DNA from: Pseudomonas sessilinigenes
Lineage (GTDB): Bacteria > Pseudomonadota > Gammaproteobacteria > Pseudomonadales > Pseudomonadaceae
Direction: 5' to 3'
Length of the DNA stretch: 64,000 nucleotides
Assembly (NCBI RefSeq): GCF_003850565.1
Contig: NZ_CP027706.1
Span: 6,516,001-6,580,000 of the forward strand
Below the pieces are notes generated by a model. It saw only the letters and a program-made list of their open reading frames with translations, was not told the origin of the DNA and did no database searches. How positions within the stretch are numbered: position 1 is the stretch's first letter; every line of letters starts with the position of its first letter. Made by a program: the position numbers and the translations under genes. This document shows, one piece after another, positions 20,373 through 28,095 of this stretch.

Positions 20373-20431
20373 GCGTCGCAGGGCCACGCCCTGCGACGCT
20401 TGAACCGCCTGTAGCCCTTAGCGGCTACAGG
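20373..20431. terminator. Two inverted repeats between convergent genes, probable bidirectional terminator
   Basis: First hairpin: 11-bp arms at 20373-20383 and 20389-20399 with a 5-nt loop, perfectly paired and GC-rich. Second hairpin: 9-bp arms at 20409-20417 and 20423-20431, overlapping the thioesterase stop codon. Neither has a clear T run, so termination is inferred from position between two converging genes. Confidence 0.5.
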
Positions 20432-21165
20432 GACATGGCGACTTGTGGCTGGTGGCGGCGCCGATGCACCTCAAGGTGCCCCTTGATCAGGCTCAGCACC
20501 CTGGCCTCATGTTCATGGATGAAGAAATGCCCACCGGCGAGCATGTCCACCGAGAACCCGCCATGGGTCTCCTTGCTCCAGCCGATCAACTGTTCGGTGG
20601 TGGCGCGATCGGCCCTGCCGCCCAGCACGTGCACCGGGCAATTGAGCAGCGGGCGTTGCAGTGGACGGAAGCGCCCGCACAACAGGAAGTCGGCCCGCAG
20701 GATCGGTAACGTCAGGTTCATCAACTCCCGGTTGGCCAGCACTTCCTCACTGGTGCCGTTGAGGGTGCGCAATTGCTCGATCAGTTGCGCATCGGTCTTG
20801 GGTTCGGCAAAACCTCGGTCGTATTCGGTGCGCAAGGTCGGTGCTGCGGTTCCCGAAGCGAACAGCGCCACCGGTTCCGGGCAACCCAGGGCCCGCAGGG
20901 CATGGGCCAGTTCACAGGCCAGCAAGGCCCCCAGGCTGTGGCCGAACAAGGCATAGGGCGCACGCAAAGTGTCCCGGATTTCCAGGGCCAATTGCCCGGC
21001 CAGCTCACGCATGTCGGTGTGAAAGGGTTCGGCGAAGCGGGCGCCACGCCCGGGTAGCTCTACCGGCGACAGGTGCAGCCACTCCGGCAATTTGCGCCGC
21101 CAGCGGCTATAGACCATGGCACTGGCTCCGGAATACGGCAGGCACAGCAGGTTCAACTGGGTCAC
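20425..21165 (-). CDS. Type II thioesterase (editing thioesterase for NRPS)
   Basis: 246 aa alpha/beta-hydrolase of the GrsT/PvdG class, which removes wrong or stalled acyl groups from carrier proteins. It shows the early LCLPYSGAS motif, ELPGRG, the nucleophile elbow FGHSLGA (Ser near residue 90), and the late GGHFFI His motif near 225. GTG at 21165 is chosen because GAGG lies 7 nt upstream and the family begins near LNLLCLPYSG. A PvdS-type box stands at 21284-21307, linking it to pyoverdine. In P. aeruginosa, PvdG sits beside pvdL; whether this gene is pvdG or an additional copy cannot be told from this window, so no symbol is given. Confidence 0.85.
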   Translation of the reverse strand: MTQLNLLCLPYSGASAMVYSRWRRKLPEWLHLSPVELPGRGARFAEPFHTDMRELAGQLALEIRDTLRAPYALFGHSLGALLACELAHALRALGCPEPVALFASGTAAPTLRTEYDRGFAEPKTDAQLIEQLRTLNGTSEEVLANRELMNLTLPILRADFLLCGRFRPLQRPLLNCPVHVLGGRADRATTEQLIGWSKETHGGFSVDMLAGGHFFIHEHEARVLSLIKGHLEVHRRRHQPQVAMSL

Positions 21166-21283
21166 GGTTATCCCTCGACAAATGATCGCTCGGCACGCCC
21201 CTGAAAACCGATTGGGCCAGCCCAAACCGGGGGTGATTCACCTCGGTGGCTCGGGACCTTTTTCCAGGGGCTGCACAAGCAAA

Positions 21284-21307
21284 ACGCGATACGCCCGAGA
21301 CAAATTA
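21284..21307 (-). promoter_or_regulatory. PvdS-type (iron starvation) promoter of the type II thioesterase
   Basis: On the minus strand: TAATT at 21307-21303, 16 nt, CGT at 21286-21284, the same form as the pvdI box. It lies in the 155-bp gap between the MFS gene end and the thioesterase start, about 120 bp before the GTG. Confidence 0.55.
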
Positions 21308-21320
21308 GTCCCGATTGCCC

Positions 21321-22493
21321 TCAACGCAAACGCCGATAGCTTTGCAGCGCCGCGCCCAACACCACCCCTCCACCGGCCAGGGCCAGCCAGAAACCGCTGC
21401 GGGCACCGAAGTGATCCACCAGGGCGCCGGAACCCGCCGCCCCCAAGGCCACGCCAATACCCAGGCCGGTGACCAGCCAGGTCAAACCCTCGGTGAGCTT
21501 GGCCGGCGGCACGATACGCTCCACCAGGGCCATGGCCACGATCAGGGTCGGGGAGAAGAACAGCCCGGCGACGAACACCGCCAGCGACAGGCCGAGGACG
21601 TTGCCGGCCAGCAACAACGGCAAGGTGGTGACGGCCGTGGCGATGCCGCTGTACATGAACAAGCGGGGCAATGGCGTGGACAGTTTCAAGGCCCCGAAGG
21701 CGATACCCGCCAGGCACGAACCGGTGGCGTACATCGACAGCACGATGCTCGCCGCCGCCGGTTGCCCCTGTTGCTGGGCAAACGCAACGCTGACCACGTC
21801 CACCACGCCGACAATGGTGCCCATGGCCGTCATCAGCAACAGCAACATGCGGATCTGCCCGGAACGGATGATCGACCCCGAATGCTCTTCGTCATGGGGA
21901 TGGACCGGCGGCTCGGTGGATTTCTGCACCACGAACAGCCCTACCCCCAGCGCCAGCATCAGCAGCGCCACCAGCGGTCCGGCCTCGGGAAACAGGCCGA
22001 CGCTGAGGCCGACCGAGATCGGCGGGCCGACGATGAAGCACACCTCGTCCAGCACCGACTCCAGGGCGTAGGCGGTCTGCAACTGCGGCTGCCCTCGGTA
22101 CAGTTCGGTCCAGCGGGCCCGGACCATGGCCGACATGCTGGGCATGCAACCGGCGAGGGCGGCAAAGAGGAACAAGGTCCAGTGCGGGGCCTGCAAGCGG
22201 GTGCACAGCAACAGCGCCAGCAAGGCGCCGCCACCCAGCCCGGCCGCCACAGGCAAAACCCGGCCCTGGCCGAAGCGGTCCACCAGGCGCGAGACCTGGG
22301 GCGCACAGAATGCCGTGGCCAGGGCGAAGGTGGCCGCCACCGAACCGGCCAGGGCGTAGCCGCCGTGCAACTGCGCCAGCATGGTGATCAGGCCGATGCC
22401 GGTCATGGAGATCGGCATGCGCGCGATCATCCCGGCCAGCACGAACGCCCGGCTGCCGGGGGCCTTGAACAACTCGCGGTAGGGGTTTGCCAT
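21321..22493 (-). CDS. MFS transporter, probable TetR-controlled exporter
   Basis: 390 aa inner-membrane protein with about 12 hydrophobic helices in two halves separated by a hydrophilic loop rich in His and Glu (HPHDEEHSG). The overall pattern is that of the major facilitator superfamily; no close named relative is recognised. ATG 22493 is used because AAGGAG lies 9 nt upstream; an in-frame upstream extension would run into the operator region. The gene is divergent from a TetR repressor with two palindromes between them, the usual layout for drug or metabolite efflux. It lies between the regulator and the thioesterase, but nothing in the sequence proves a role in pyoverdine export. Confidence 0.8.
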   Translation of the reverse strand: MANPYRELFKAPGSRAFVLAGMIARMPISMTGIGLITMLAQLHGGYALAGSVAATFALATAFCAPQVSRLVDRFGQGRVLPVAAGLGGGALLALLLCTRLQAPHWTLFLFAALAGCMPSMSAMVRARWTELYRGQPQLQTAYALESVLDEVCFIVGPPISVGLSVGLFPEAGPLVALLMLALGVGLFVVQKSTEPPVHPHDEEHSGSIIRSGQIRMLLLLMTAMGTIVGVVDVVSVAFAQQQGQPAAASIVLSMYATGSCLAGIAFGALKLSTPLPRLFMYSGIATAVTTLPLLLAGNVLGLSLAVFVAGLFFSPTLIVAMALVERIVPPAKLTEGLTWLVTGLGIGVALGAAGSGALVDHFGARSGFWLALAGGGVVLGAALQSYRRLR

Positions 22494-22540
22494 GTACAAC
22501 GACTCCTTATGGGTCCTCAGGGCGGCTTTGCAGTAGCTAC

Positions 22541-22588
22541 ACATACGCCGCGTATGTTAAAAAGCATGAAAACATACGCCGCGTATGT
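22541..22588. promoter_or_regulatory. Duplicated 17-bp palindromic operator, TetR type
   Basis: The sequence ACATACGCCGCGTATGT occurs twice, at 22541-22557 and 22572-22588. Each has 7-bp perfect inverted arms around CCG. The copies are 31 bp apart, about three helical turns, so two dimers would lie on the same DNA face. The pair is placed between divergent start codons at 22493 and 22619, where it could block both promoters. Confidence 0.8.
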
Positions 22589-22618
22589 CAATCCATCATG
22601 TGTTGGAGAATTGTTTTC

Positions 22619-23206
22619 ATGAGCAGCCGCCCGCGCGCCGAAATGATCGAGGCCACCCGCGCCAAGCTGATTGCCAGCGCCCGCCTGGCCTTTGCCCGCC
22701 TGGGCTACGCCAAGACTTCCATGGACGACCTGACCGCTGAAGCCGGGTTGACCCGAGGTGCCTTGTATCACCACTTCGGTGACAAGCAAGGCCTGCTGGC
22801 CGCGGTAGTGGAGCAGATCGACAGCGAGATGGACGCCCGCCTGGACCGGGTCAGCGACCAGGCCGGCGATCCCTGGGAGGGTTTTACCCGGCGTTGCCGG
22901 GCCTACCTGGAGATGGCCCAGGAGCCGGAAATCCGGCGCATCGTCCTGCAGGACGCCCGGGCCGTCCTGGGCGAACGCCTGCCGGCCCAGGAACACTGCA
23001 TCGACTCCCTGGGCCGGCGCCTGCAAGCCCTGGCCGAGGCCGGGATCATCAGCCCCGCGCCGAGCCAGGCCCTGGCCCGCCTGGTCAATGGCAGCCTGGT
23101 GGATACCGCGCTGTGGATCGCCGCCGACACAGCGCCCGGACAACGCCTGGAACAAGCGCTGCAGGGCCTGGAACTGCTGTTGCGGGGATTACGCACCAAG
23201 CCCTGA
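22619..23206 (+). CDS. TetR/AcrR family transcriptional repressor
   Basis: 195 aa. The N-terminal helix-turn-helix is typical: ARLAFARLGYAKTSMDDL followed by AGLTRGALYHHFGDKQGLLAAV (residues about 18-60). The C-terminal ligand domain is of the TetR C_33-like kind (EPEIRRIVLQDARAVLG). ATG 22619 follows GGAG by 10 nt. A longer reading frame upstream would cover the second operator copy and is rejected. It probably represses itself and the divergent MFS gene through the two palindromes. The inducer is unknown. Confidence 0.88.
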   Translation: MSSRPRAEMIEATRAKLIASARLAFARLGYAKTSMDDLTAEAGLTRGALYHHFGDKQGLLAAVVEQIDSEMDARLDRVSDQAGDPWEGFTRRCRAYLEMAQEPEIRRIVLQDARAVLGERLPAQEHCIDSLGRRLQALAEAGIISPAPSQALARLVNGSLVDTALWIAADTAPGQRLEQALQGLELLLRGLRTKP

Positions 23207-23323
23207 GTGAACTCCCGGGGCGCTGCGCAGGTCAGCTCAACAGAAGCCGGGCGTCCTCGCCTGGCCTGACCTTCGCCCCGCTCATCGCCTGTGGCATGGG
23301 CCTGAACCCGGAGTCTTGCGGCC

Positions 23324-25150
23324 ATGGCTGAGCAGCATCCTGCGACCCAGCGTCCCATCGACGCCCACGGCATCATCGGCGACATGCGCAGCGCCGCCCT
23401 GGTGGACGACCAGGGCAGCATCGACTTCTTCTGCTGGCCGGAATTCGACAGCCCGACGATCTTCTGCGCCCTGCTGGACAGCCCCAGCGCCGGGATCTTC
23501 CAGCTGGCGCCGGCGCTGGCCAATGCCCGCCGCCAGCAGATCTACCTGCCCGACAGCAACGTCCTGCAGACCCGCTGGCTGGGCAACGAGGCGGTGGTGG
23601 AAGTCACCGACCTGCTGGCCATCGATGAAGACGTCGAGCTGTTGCCGCTGCTGATCCGCCGGGTCCGGGTGGTCAGCGGCCGGGCCAGGCTGCACCTGCA
23701 CTGCGCGCCACGGCTGGATTACGCCAGGGCCAGCACCCAGGCGCGGATGGACGGCGCCGCGGTGTGCTTCCAGGCCCCCGGCCAGCCCGGCCTGCGCCTG
23801 GTGGGCGACCGGCCACTGCAGTTGGAACAGGACGCGGCCGTGGCCGAATTCGAGCTGGAACAAGGCCAGAGCGCCGAGTTCATCCTCGGCGGCAGTGACG
23901 ATCCGCGGGTGCAATGCGGCGCCGGCGACCTGCACCTGAGCCGCACCCTGAGGTTCTGGCGCGACTGGATCGGGCGCTCCAACTACCGCGGGCGGTGGCG
24001 CGAGATGGTCAATCGCTCGGCCCTGGCGCTCAAGCTGCTGACCTCCAGGCGCCACGGCGCGATTCTCGCCGCGGCGACCTTCGGCCTGCCGGAAAGCCCG
24101 GGCGGGATACGCAACTGGGACTACCGCTACACCTGGGTCCGCGATGCTTCGTTCACCGTCTACGCCTTCATGCGCCTGGGCTACGTCGAGGAAGCCAACG
24201 CCTACATGCGCTGGCTGCGCGGGCGGGTCAGCGACTGCCATGGCAAGCCGACGAAACTCAACGTGCTGTATGGCATCGACGGGCGCCAGGAACTGCCGGA
24301 AATGGAGCTTGCGCACCTGTCCGGCCACGGCGGCGCACAGCCGGTGCGCATCGGCAACCAGGCCTACGAACAAGTGCAGCTGGACATCTTCGGCGAGCTG
24401 CTGGATGCGGTGTACCTGGTGAACAAGTACGGCGAAGGAATCTCCCACGAGGGCTGGAAACACACGGTGCAGGTGGTGGACCGGGTGTGCGCCGGCTGGC
24501 AGCACAAGGACGTGGGAATCTGGGAGATGCGCGGCGAGCAGCATCATTTCCTGCATTCGCGGCTGATGTGCTGGGTGGCGGTGGACCGGGCCATCCGCCT
24601 GGCCTCCAAGCGCTCGCTGCCGGCGCCCTTCGCCCGCTGGGACCAGGCCCGCCAGGCCATCTACGACGACATCTGGAGCCAGTTCTGGAACGAAGAGCGC
24701 GGGCACTTCGTCCAGCGCATCGGCAGCACCGCCCTGGACGGTTCGATGCTGTTGATGCCGCTGGTACGCTTCGTCGGTGCCCGTGATCCACGCTGGCTCT
24801 CCACCCTGGAGGCCATCGAGAACAGCCTGGTGCGCGACGGCATGGTCTATCGCTACCGCAACGACGACAGCCGGATCGACGGCCTGGACGGTACCGAGGG
24901 CGCGTTCGCCGCCTGCTCGTTCTGGTACGTCGAATGCCTGGCCCGGGCCGGGCGCCTGGAGCAGGCGCACCTGGAGTTCGAGCAATTGCTGCGTTATGCC
25001 AACCCCCTGGGCCTGTACGCCGAGGAGTTCGACCCCCACGGCCGTCACTTGGGCAATACGCCCCAGGCCCTGACCCACCTGGCGCTGATCAGCGCGGCCT
25101 GTTTCCTCGACCGGCGCTTGAGCGGCGACAAGGAGGTCTGGCAACCTTGA
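23324..25150 (+). CDS. Glycoside hydrolase family 15 protein (glucoamylase/trehalase-like)
   Basis: 608 aa, the usual length for bacterial cytoplasmic GH15 proteins with an N-terminal beta-sandwich and a C-terminal (alpha/alpha)6 barrel. Motifs seen: IGDMRSAALVDDQGSIDFFCWP at the start, NWDYRYTWVRDASFT near residue 265, GIWEMRG near 400 (a catalytic Glu is expected in this segment), and LYAEEFDP near 565, where the second acid lies. No signal peptide. Family members act on alpha-glucans or trehalose; the substrate cannot be chosen from sequence. The start has no strong ribosome site. A large open frame on the opposite strand is its GC-rich shadow. Confidence 0.88.
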   Translation: MAEQHPATQRPIDAHGIIGDMRSAALVDDQGSIDFFCWPEFDSPTIFCALLDSPSAGIFQLAPALANARRQQIYLPDSNVLQTRWLGNEAVVEVTDLLAIDEDVELLPLLIRRVRVVSGRARLHLHCAPRLDYARASTQARMDGAAVCFQAPGQPGLRLVGDRPLQLEQDAAVAEFELEQGQSAEFILGGSDDPRVQCGAGDLHLSRTLRFWRDWIGRSNYRGRWREMVNRSALALKLLTSRRHGAILAAATFGLPESPGGIRNWDYRYTWVRDASFTVYAFMRLGYVEEANAYMRWLRGRVSDCHGKPTKLNVLYGIDGRQELPEMELAHLSGHGGAQPVRIGNQAYEQVQLDIFGELLDAVYLVNKYGEGISHEGWKHTVQVVDRVCAGWQHKDVGIWEMRGEQHHFLHSRLMCWVAVDRAIRLASKRSLPAPFARWDQARQAIYDDIWSQFWNEERGHFVQRIGSTALDGSMLLMPLVRFVGARDPRWLSTLEAIENSLVRDGMVYRYRNDDSRIDGLDGTEGAFAACSFWYVECLARAGRLEQAHLEFEQLLRYANPLGLYAEEFDPHGRHLGNTPQALTHLALISAACFLDRRLSGDKEVWQP

Positions 25151-25154
25151 GCGC

Positions 25155-25172
25155 CGCCTGTGAGCACAGGCG
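25155..25172 (+). terminator. Small hairpin after the GH15 gene
   Basis: Seven-bp arms (CGCCTGT/ACAGGCG) around GAGC, starting 5 nt after the stop codon. There is no T run, so it may stabilise the mRNA end rather than terminate. Confidence 0.3.
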
Positions 25173-25190
25173 CCCTCCTCCCCCGGCCCA

Positions 25191-25571
25191 ATGGATGTGC
25201 CCATGCCCGACTCACCGATCATCGCCGTGATGATCCACGCCGCCGACTGGCGCGCCGCCACTGACTGGTACGCCCAGGCGTTTCCCCAGGCCCGCCGGGT
25301 GCGGCATGAGCCCGATGATTTCGGGCACCTGCAACTGGGCGAGCTGGCCCTGGAAATCGTCCCCAGCGACGCCAAGGTCGGCCAGGGCCCGGCGGGCAGC
25401 GTGGTGTACTGGCGCGTCGCCGACCTATCCGGTGAACTGCAGCGCCTGGAGGCCCTGGGCGGTCGCTTGTATCGCGGCCCCATGGCCATCGAAGGTGGCG
25501 AGTGGATCTGCCAGGTGCAGGACCCCTGGGGCAACTGCATCGGCCTGCGCCAGCCGGCGCCCTTGGCCTGA
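25191..25571 (+). CDS. VOC (glyoxalase/bleomycin-resistance fold) family protein
   Basis: 126 aa single-domain protein. The pattern MIHAADWRAATDWYAQAFPQA near the start and GGEWICQVQDPWGNCIGL at the end is that of VOC proteins, with two beta-alpha-beta-beta-beta units that often bind a metal. The central EIVP and the late CQVQDPWGN give possible ligands, but the canonical His is not obvious. The start could instead be the ATG at 25203 (MPDSP); neither has a strong ribosome site. It follows GH15 by 40 bp in the same direction. Function unknown. Confidence 0.75.
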   Translation: MDVPMPDSPIIAVMIHAADWRAATDWYAQAFPQARRVRHEPDDFGHLQLGELALEIVPSDAKVGQGPAGSVVYWRVADLSGELQRLEALGGRLYRGPMAIEGGEWICQVQDPWGNCIGLRQPAPLA

Positions 25572-25692
25572 GGTGAAAAATGGCGCTCCTCCTTCAAGCA
25601 GCGTGTCCACAGCACCGACCTGCAAGTGAAGCCGGTGCGGCGAGCGACACCGCGCTAGAATCCGCCCCTCGACTTTCCCCTGGAGCCCCCTC

Positions 25693-26079
25693 ATGAGCCT
25701 GGAGTTGCACCTTGAAGCCGACAAACGCCTGACCACGGCGCTGCTCGGCCGTCTGCTGGAGGGTCTTGCGGGAGCCGAAATGGCCCCAGCGTCCGGAGGC
25801 CTGCAGGCGACCTTCCCATCAGGGCTGAGCCTTGACAACGAGGATTCGAACCTGGAGCCCGAAATCCGCGCCGAAGACCGCAAAGGCTGCGACTTCGCCG
25901 TCGGCCTGCGCTGCTACTTGCGCATCAAGGGCCCCGAACCCGAGGGCCACAGCGCCCTGGATGACCTGCGACGACTGCTGGACAGCATTGCCCAGAACAG
26001 CGAGGCGCTGTTCATCCTCTCGTTCCAGTACGAATCCACGCTCTACTGGCGCGACGCCGACGGTCTGCATGAAGCCTGA
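25693..26079 (+). CDS. Hypothetical protein, 128 aa
   Basis: Small soluble acidic protein with no signal peptide or membrane helix. I do not recognise a family. The sequence has an N-terminal alpha/beta-looking half (SLELHLEADKRLTTALLGRLLEGL) and a C-terminal FILSFQYESTLYWRD segment. The ATG is preceded by GGAG (CTGGAGCCCCCTC). It is followed after 32 bp by a secreted protein, so the two may be co-transcribed. The mix of Asp, Glu and Arg and the lack of Cys are consistent with a cytoplasmic or immunity-like protein, but this is speculation. Confidence 0.7.
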   Translation: MSLELHLEADKRLTTALLGRLLEGLAGAEMAPASGGLQATFPSGLSLDNEDSNLEPEIRAEDRKGCDFAVGLRCYLRIKGPEPEGHSALDDLRRLLDSIAQNSEALFILSFQYESTLYWRDADGLHEA

Positions 26080-26111
26080 GCCACGAAACCACCACGAGTG
26101 ACACCACCCCG

Positions 26112-26564
26112 ATGAAAACACTGGTCGCCCTGTTTGCCCTGCTGTTCAGCAACGTCGCCCTGTGCGCCTCGTTCAGCGACTCCCCCGAAGCTCTGGTGCG
26201 CCAGTTCATTGCCGACTATCAGCAGTGGAGCGACAACGCCAGCGCACGCCAGCCGGTGGACGCGCCCCTGCAATCGCTCGACCTGGCGCAGCAGGAGTAC
26301 GCCCGGTTGCTGGCCAAGTTCTGCCTGCCGGGCTTCCAGGGCCAGCCGATTGCCTTCACCTCCCCGGCCAGCCACGGCACGGGCTATGAGCAAGTTCTCT
26401 CGAGCAGCCGTACCGGTGATCGCGCGCTGGTGAAAACCCGGGCGATCACGCCCGGTACGGGGTTTGCCGCCGATTATCACTACCAGCTGATCTTCCGTGA
26501 CCAGCGCTGGTACCTCAGCGAAGTGTTCTACGTGGACGATGAGGGCCAGTACGAATCGCTGTAG
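26112..26564 (+). CDS. Small secreted protein, DUF3828-like
   Basis: 150 aa with a clear Sec signal peptide (MKTLVALFALLFSNVALCAS, cut near residue 19). The mature part, with PEALVRQFIADYQQW early and YHYQLIFRDQRWYLSEVFYVDDEG at the end, resembles small periplasmic proteins of the DUF3828/NTF2-like kind. The closing pattern of a beta sheet that reports a calculated 'force' (WYLSEVFY) is typical of that group. No enzyme motif is seen. It lies 32 bp after a hypothetical gene in the same direction. Confidence 0.7.
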   Translation: MKTLVALFALLFSNVALCASFSDSPEALVRQFIADYQQWSDNASARQPVDAPLQSLDLAQQEYARLLAKFCLPGFQGQPIAFTSPASHGTGYEQVLSSSRTGDRALVKTRAITPGTGFAADYHYQLIFRDQRWYLSEVFYVDDEGQYESL

Positions 26565-26623
26565 ATCACCTGCAAGCCATTTTTGCGCTAGGGTGTTGCG
26601 AGCCACCGAACTCCGGAGTCGCC

Positions 26624-27529
26624 ATGCCCAGCCCAGCCGCCCTGCATCACGCCACCACTGCCAGCCTGCATATCGCCTACGAGGAACACGGCCCGCGTGG
26701 TGGCGAGCCGGTGATCCTGCTGCACGGTTTTCCCTACGATCCACGGGCCTACGACGAGATCGCCCCGCCCCTGGCCGAGCGCGGCTATCGAGTGATCGTG
26801 CCGTACCTGCGCGGCTATGGGCCGACGCGCTTCACCCACCCGGGGATCATGCGTTCCGGGCAACAGGCGGCACTGGCCCAGGACCTGCTGGAGCTGATGG
26901 ATGCCCTGCAACTGCCCACGGCCACCCTGGCCGGCTACGACTGGGGCGGACGCGCGGCGTGCATCGTCGCGGCCCTCTGGCCGCACCGGGTGCGCGGCCT
27001 GATGAGCGCCGACGGCTACAACATCCAGAACATCGCCAAGGCCTGTGAGCCCCGGGCTCCGGAAACCGAGCTGCAGCTCTGGTACCAGTATTACTTCAAT
27101 ACCCAGCGCGGGGTGGACGGCCTGCGCGCCAACCGCCAGGAGTTCTGCAAGCTGCTGTGGCGCCTGTGGTCGCCGACCTGGCAACAAGGGCCCGGGCTCT
27201 ATGGGTTGAGCGCGCCGTCCTTGGACAATCCGGATTTCGTCGAGGTGGTGATCCACTCCTATCGCCATCGCTTCGGCTACGCCCCGGGCGATCCGGCGCT
27301 GGAACCCATCGAGCAGGCGCTGCTGGCCCAGCCGCCGATCCAGGTACCGACCATCGCCCTGTGCGGCGCCGACGATGGCGTCGGTGCGCCGCTGGTGCCG
27401 GACCCCGACGGCCCGCAGTTCACCCGCGGTTATGAACGGCGGATCTTGCCCGGGGTCGGCCACAACGTGCCCCAGGAGGCGCCGCAAGCCACCCTCGAGG
27501 CCCTGTTGGAACTGCTGCAAGACGCTTGA
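26624..27529 (+). CDS. Alpha/beta hydrolase, epoxide hydrolase/dehalogenase-like
   Basis: 301 aa. HGFPYDPRAYDEIAPPLA gives the oxyanion-hole HG motif near residue 34. The nucleophile elbow is AGYDWGG, with Asp near residue 107 in place of Ser, as in epoxide hydrolases and haloalkane dehalogenases. CGADDGVG and PGVGHNVPQEAP near 275 supply the acid and the His of the triad. No signal peptide. It stands 59 bp after the secreted protein and 77 bp before a membrane-protein operon, so it may have its own promoter. Substrate not predictable. Confidence 0.82.
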   Translation: MPSPAALHHATTASLHIAYEEHGPRGGEPVILLHGFPYDPRAYDEIAPPLAERGYRVIVPYLRGYGPTRFTHPGIMRSGQQAALAQDLLELMDALQLPTATLAGYDWGGRAACIVAALWPHRVRGLMSADGYNIQNIAKACEPRAPETELQLWYQYYFNTQRGVDGLRANRQEFCKLLWRLWSPTWQQGPGLYGLSAPSLDNPDFVEVVIHSYRHRFGYAPGDPALEPIEQALLAQPPIQVPTIALCGADDGVGAPLVPDPDGPQFTRGYERRILPGVGHNVPQEAPQATLEALLELLQDA

Positions 27530-27606
27530 AGAGCGCGACTGGCGCACGCCATGGCGGGGGAAAAATCGGTACACTGCGCGACCTCGATCCCCCCACAGGA
27601 CATGGA

Positions 27607-28080
27607 ATGTTATCCGCCGCCTCTTCTTCACGCCCTGGCCTGCGCCGGGGCCTGGTGCTCTGGCTGTACGCCGCCGGCGCCGGCCACTTGCTCGCCGGCC
27701 TGCTGCTGACCTGGGCCGGCCACCAGGCGCTGTTCAACGACTACCTGGCCACTATCGAACAAGCCTTCTGGGGCGCCGCCGCCCCGGCGCCGGCCCGGGC
27801 CCAGCAGGTCTGGTGGCTGGGCCTGTTCGGCGCCACCCTGCAAAGCTACGCCCTGTACCTGCTGGCCCTGGTGTACCTGGGCGATCGCCTGCGCGCGCCG
27901 GCGGCCTGGGCCTGGCTGATGGCCGGGATCGTCCTCTGGGCGCCCCAGGACATGTGGCTGTCCTGGCAGGTGGGCATGTCGTCCCATCTGTGGATCGACA
28001 GCTTCGCCCTGCTGGTGCTGCTGCCACCTTTGGCCTGGCTGTACCGCCACGACCGCCTTACCTCTCGCTCTCTTTCGTAA
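27607..28080 (+). CDS. Small integral membrane protein, first gene of the hydrolase-dikinase unit
   Basis: 157 aa with four hydrophobic helices (about residues 14-32, 58-83, 92-112 and 120-138) and a basic C-terminal tail. No family is recognised. ATG 27607 is chosen because ACAGGA lies 10 nt upstream and the earlier in-frame start gives a polar extension unlike a membrane protein. It ends 15 bp before the next gene, so it is probably part of a three-gene operon. Its helices contain Trp-rich stretches (WAPQDMWLSWQ), but there is no motif that shows a function. Confidence 0.75.
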   Translation: MLSAASSSRPGLRRGLVLWLYAAGAGHLLAGLLLTWAGHQALFNDYLATIEQAFWGAAAPAPARAQQVWWLGLFGATLQSYALYLLALVYLGDRLRAPAAWAWLMAGIVLWAPQDMWLSWQVGMSSHLWIDSFALLVLLPPLAWLYRHDRLTSRSLS

Positions 28081-28095
28081 AAGGACTTCATCATC

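Noticed and set aside
23282..25615. 777-codon minus-strand frame opposite the GH15 gene
   Set aside because: The GH15 protein on the plus strand has complete family motifs; the antisense frame has none and results from codon bias.
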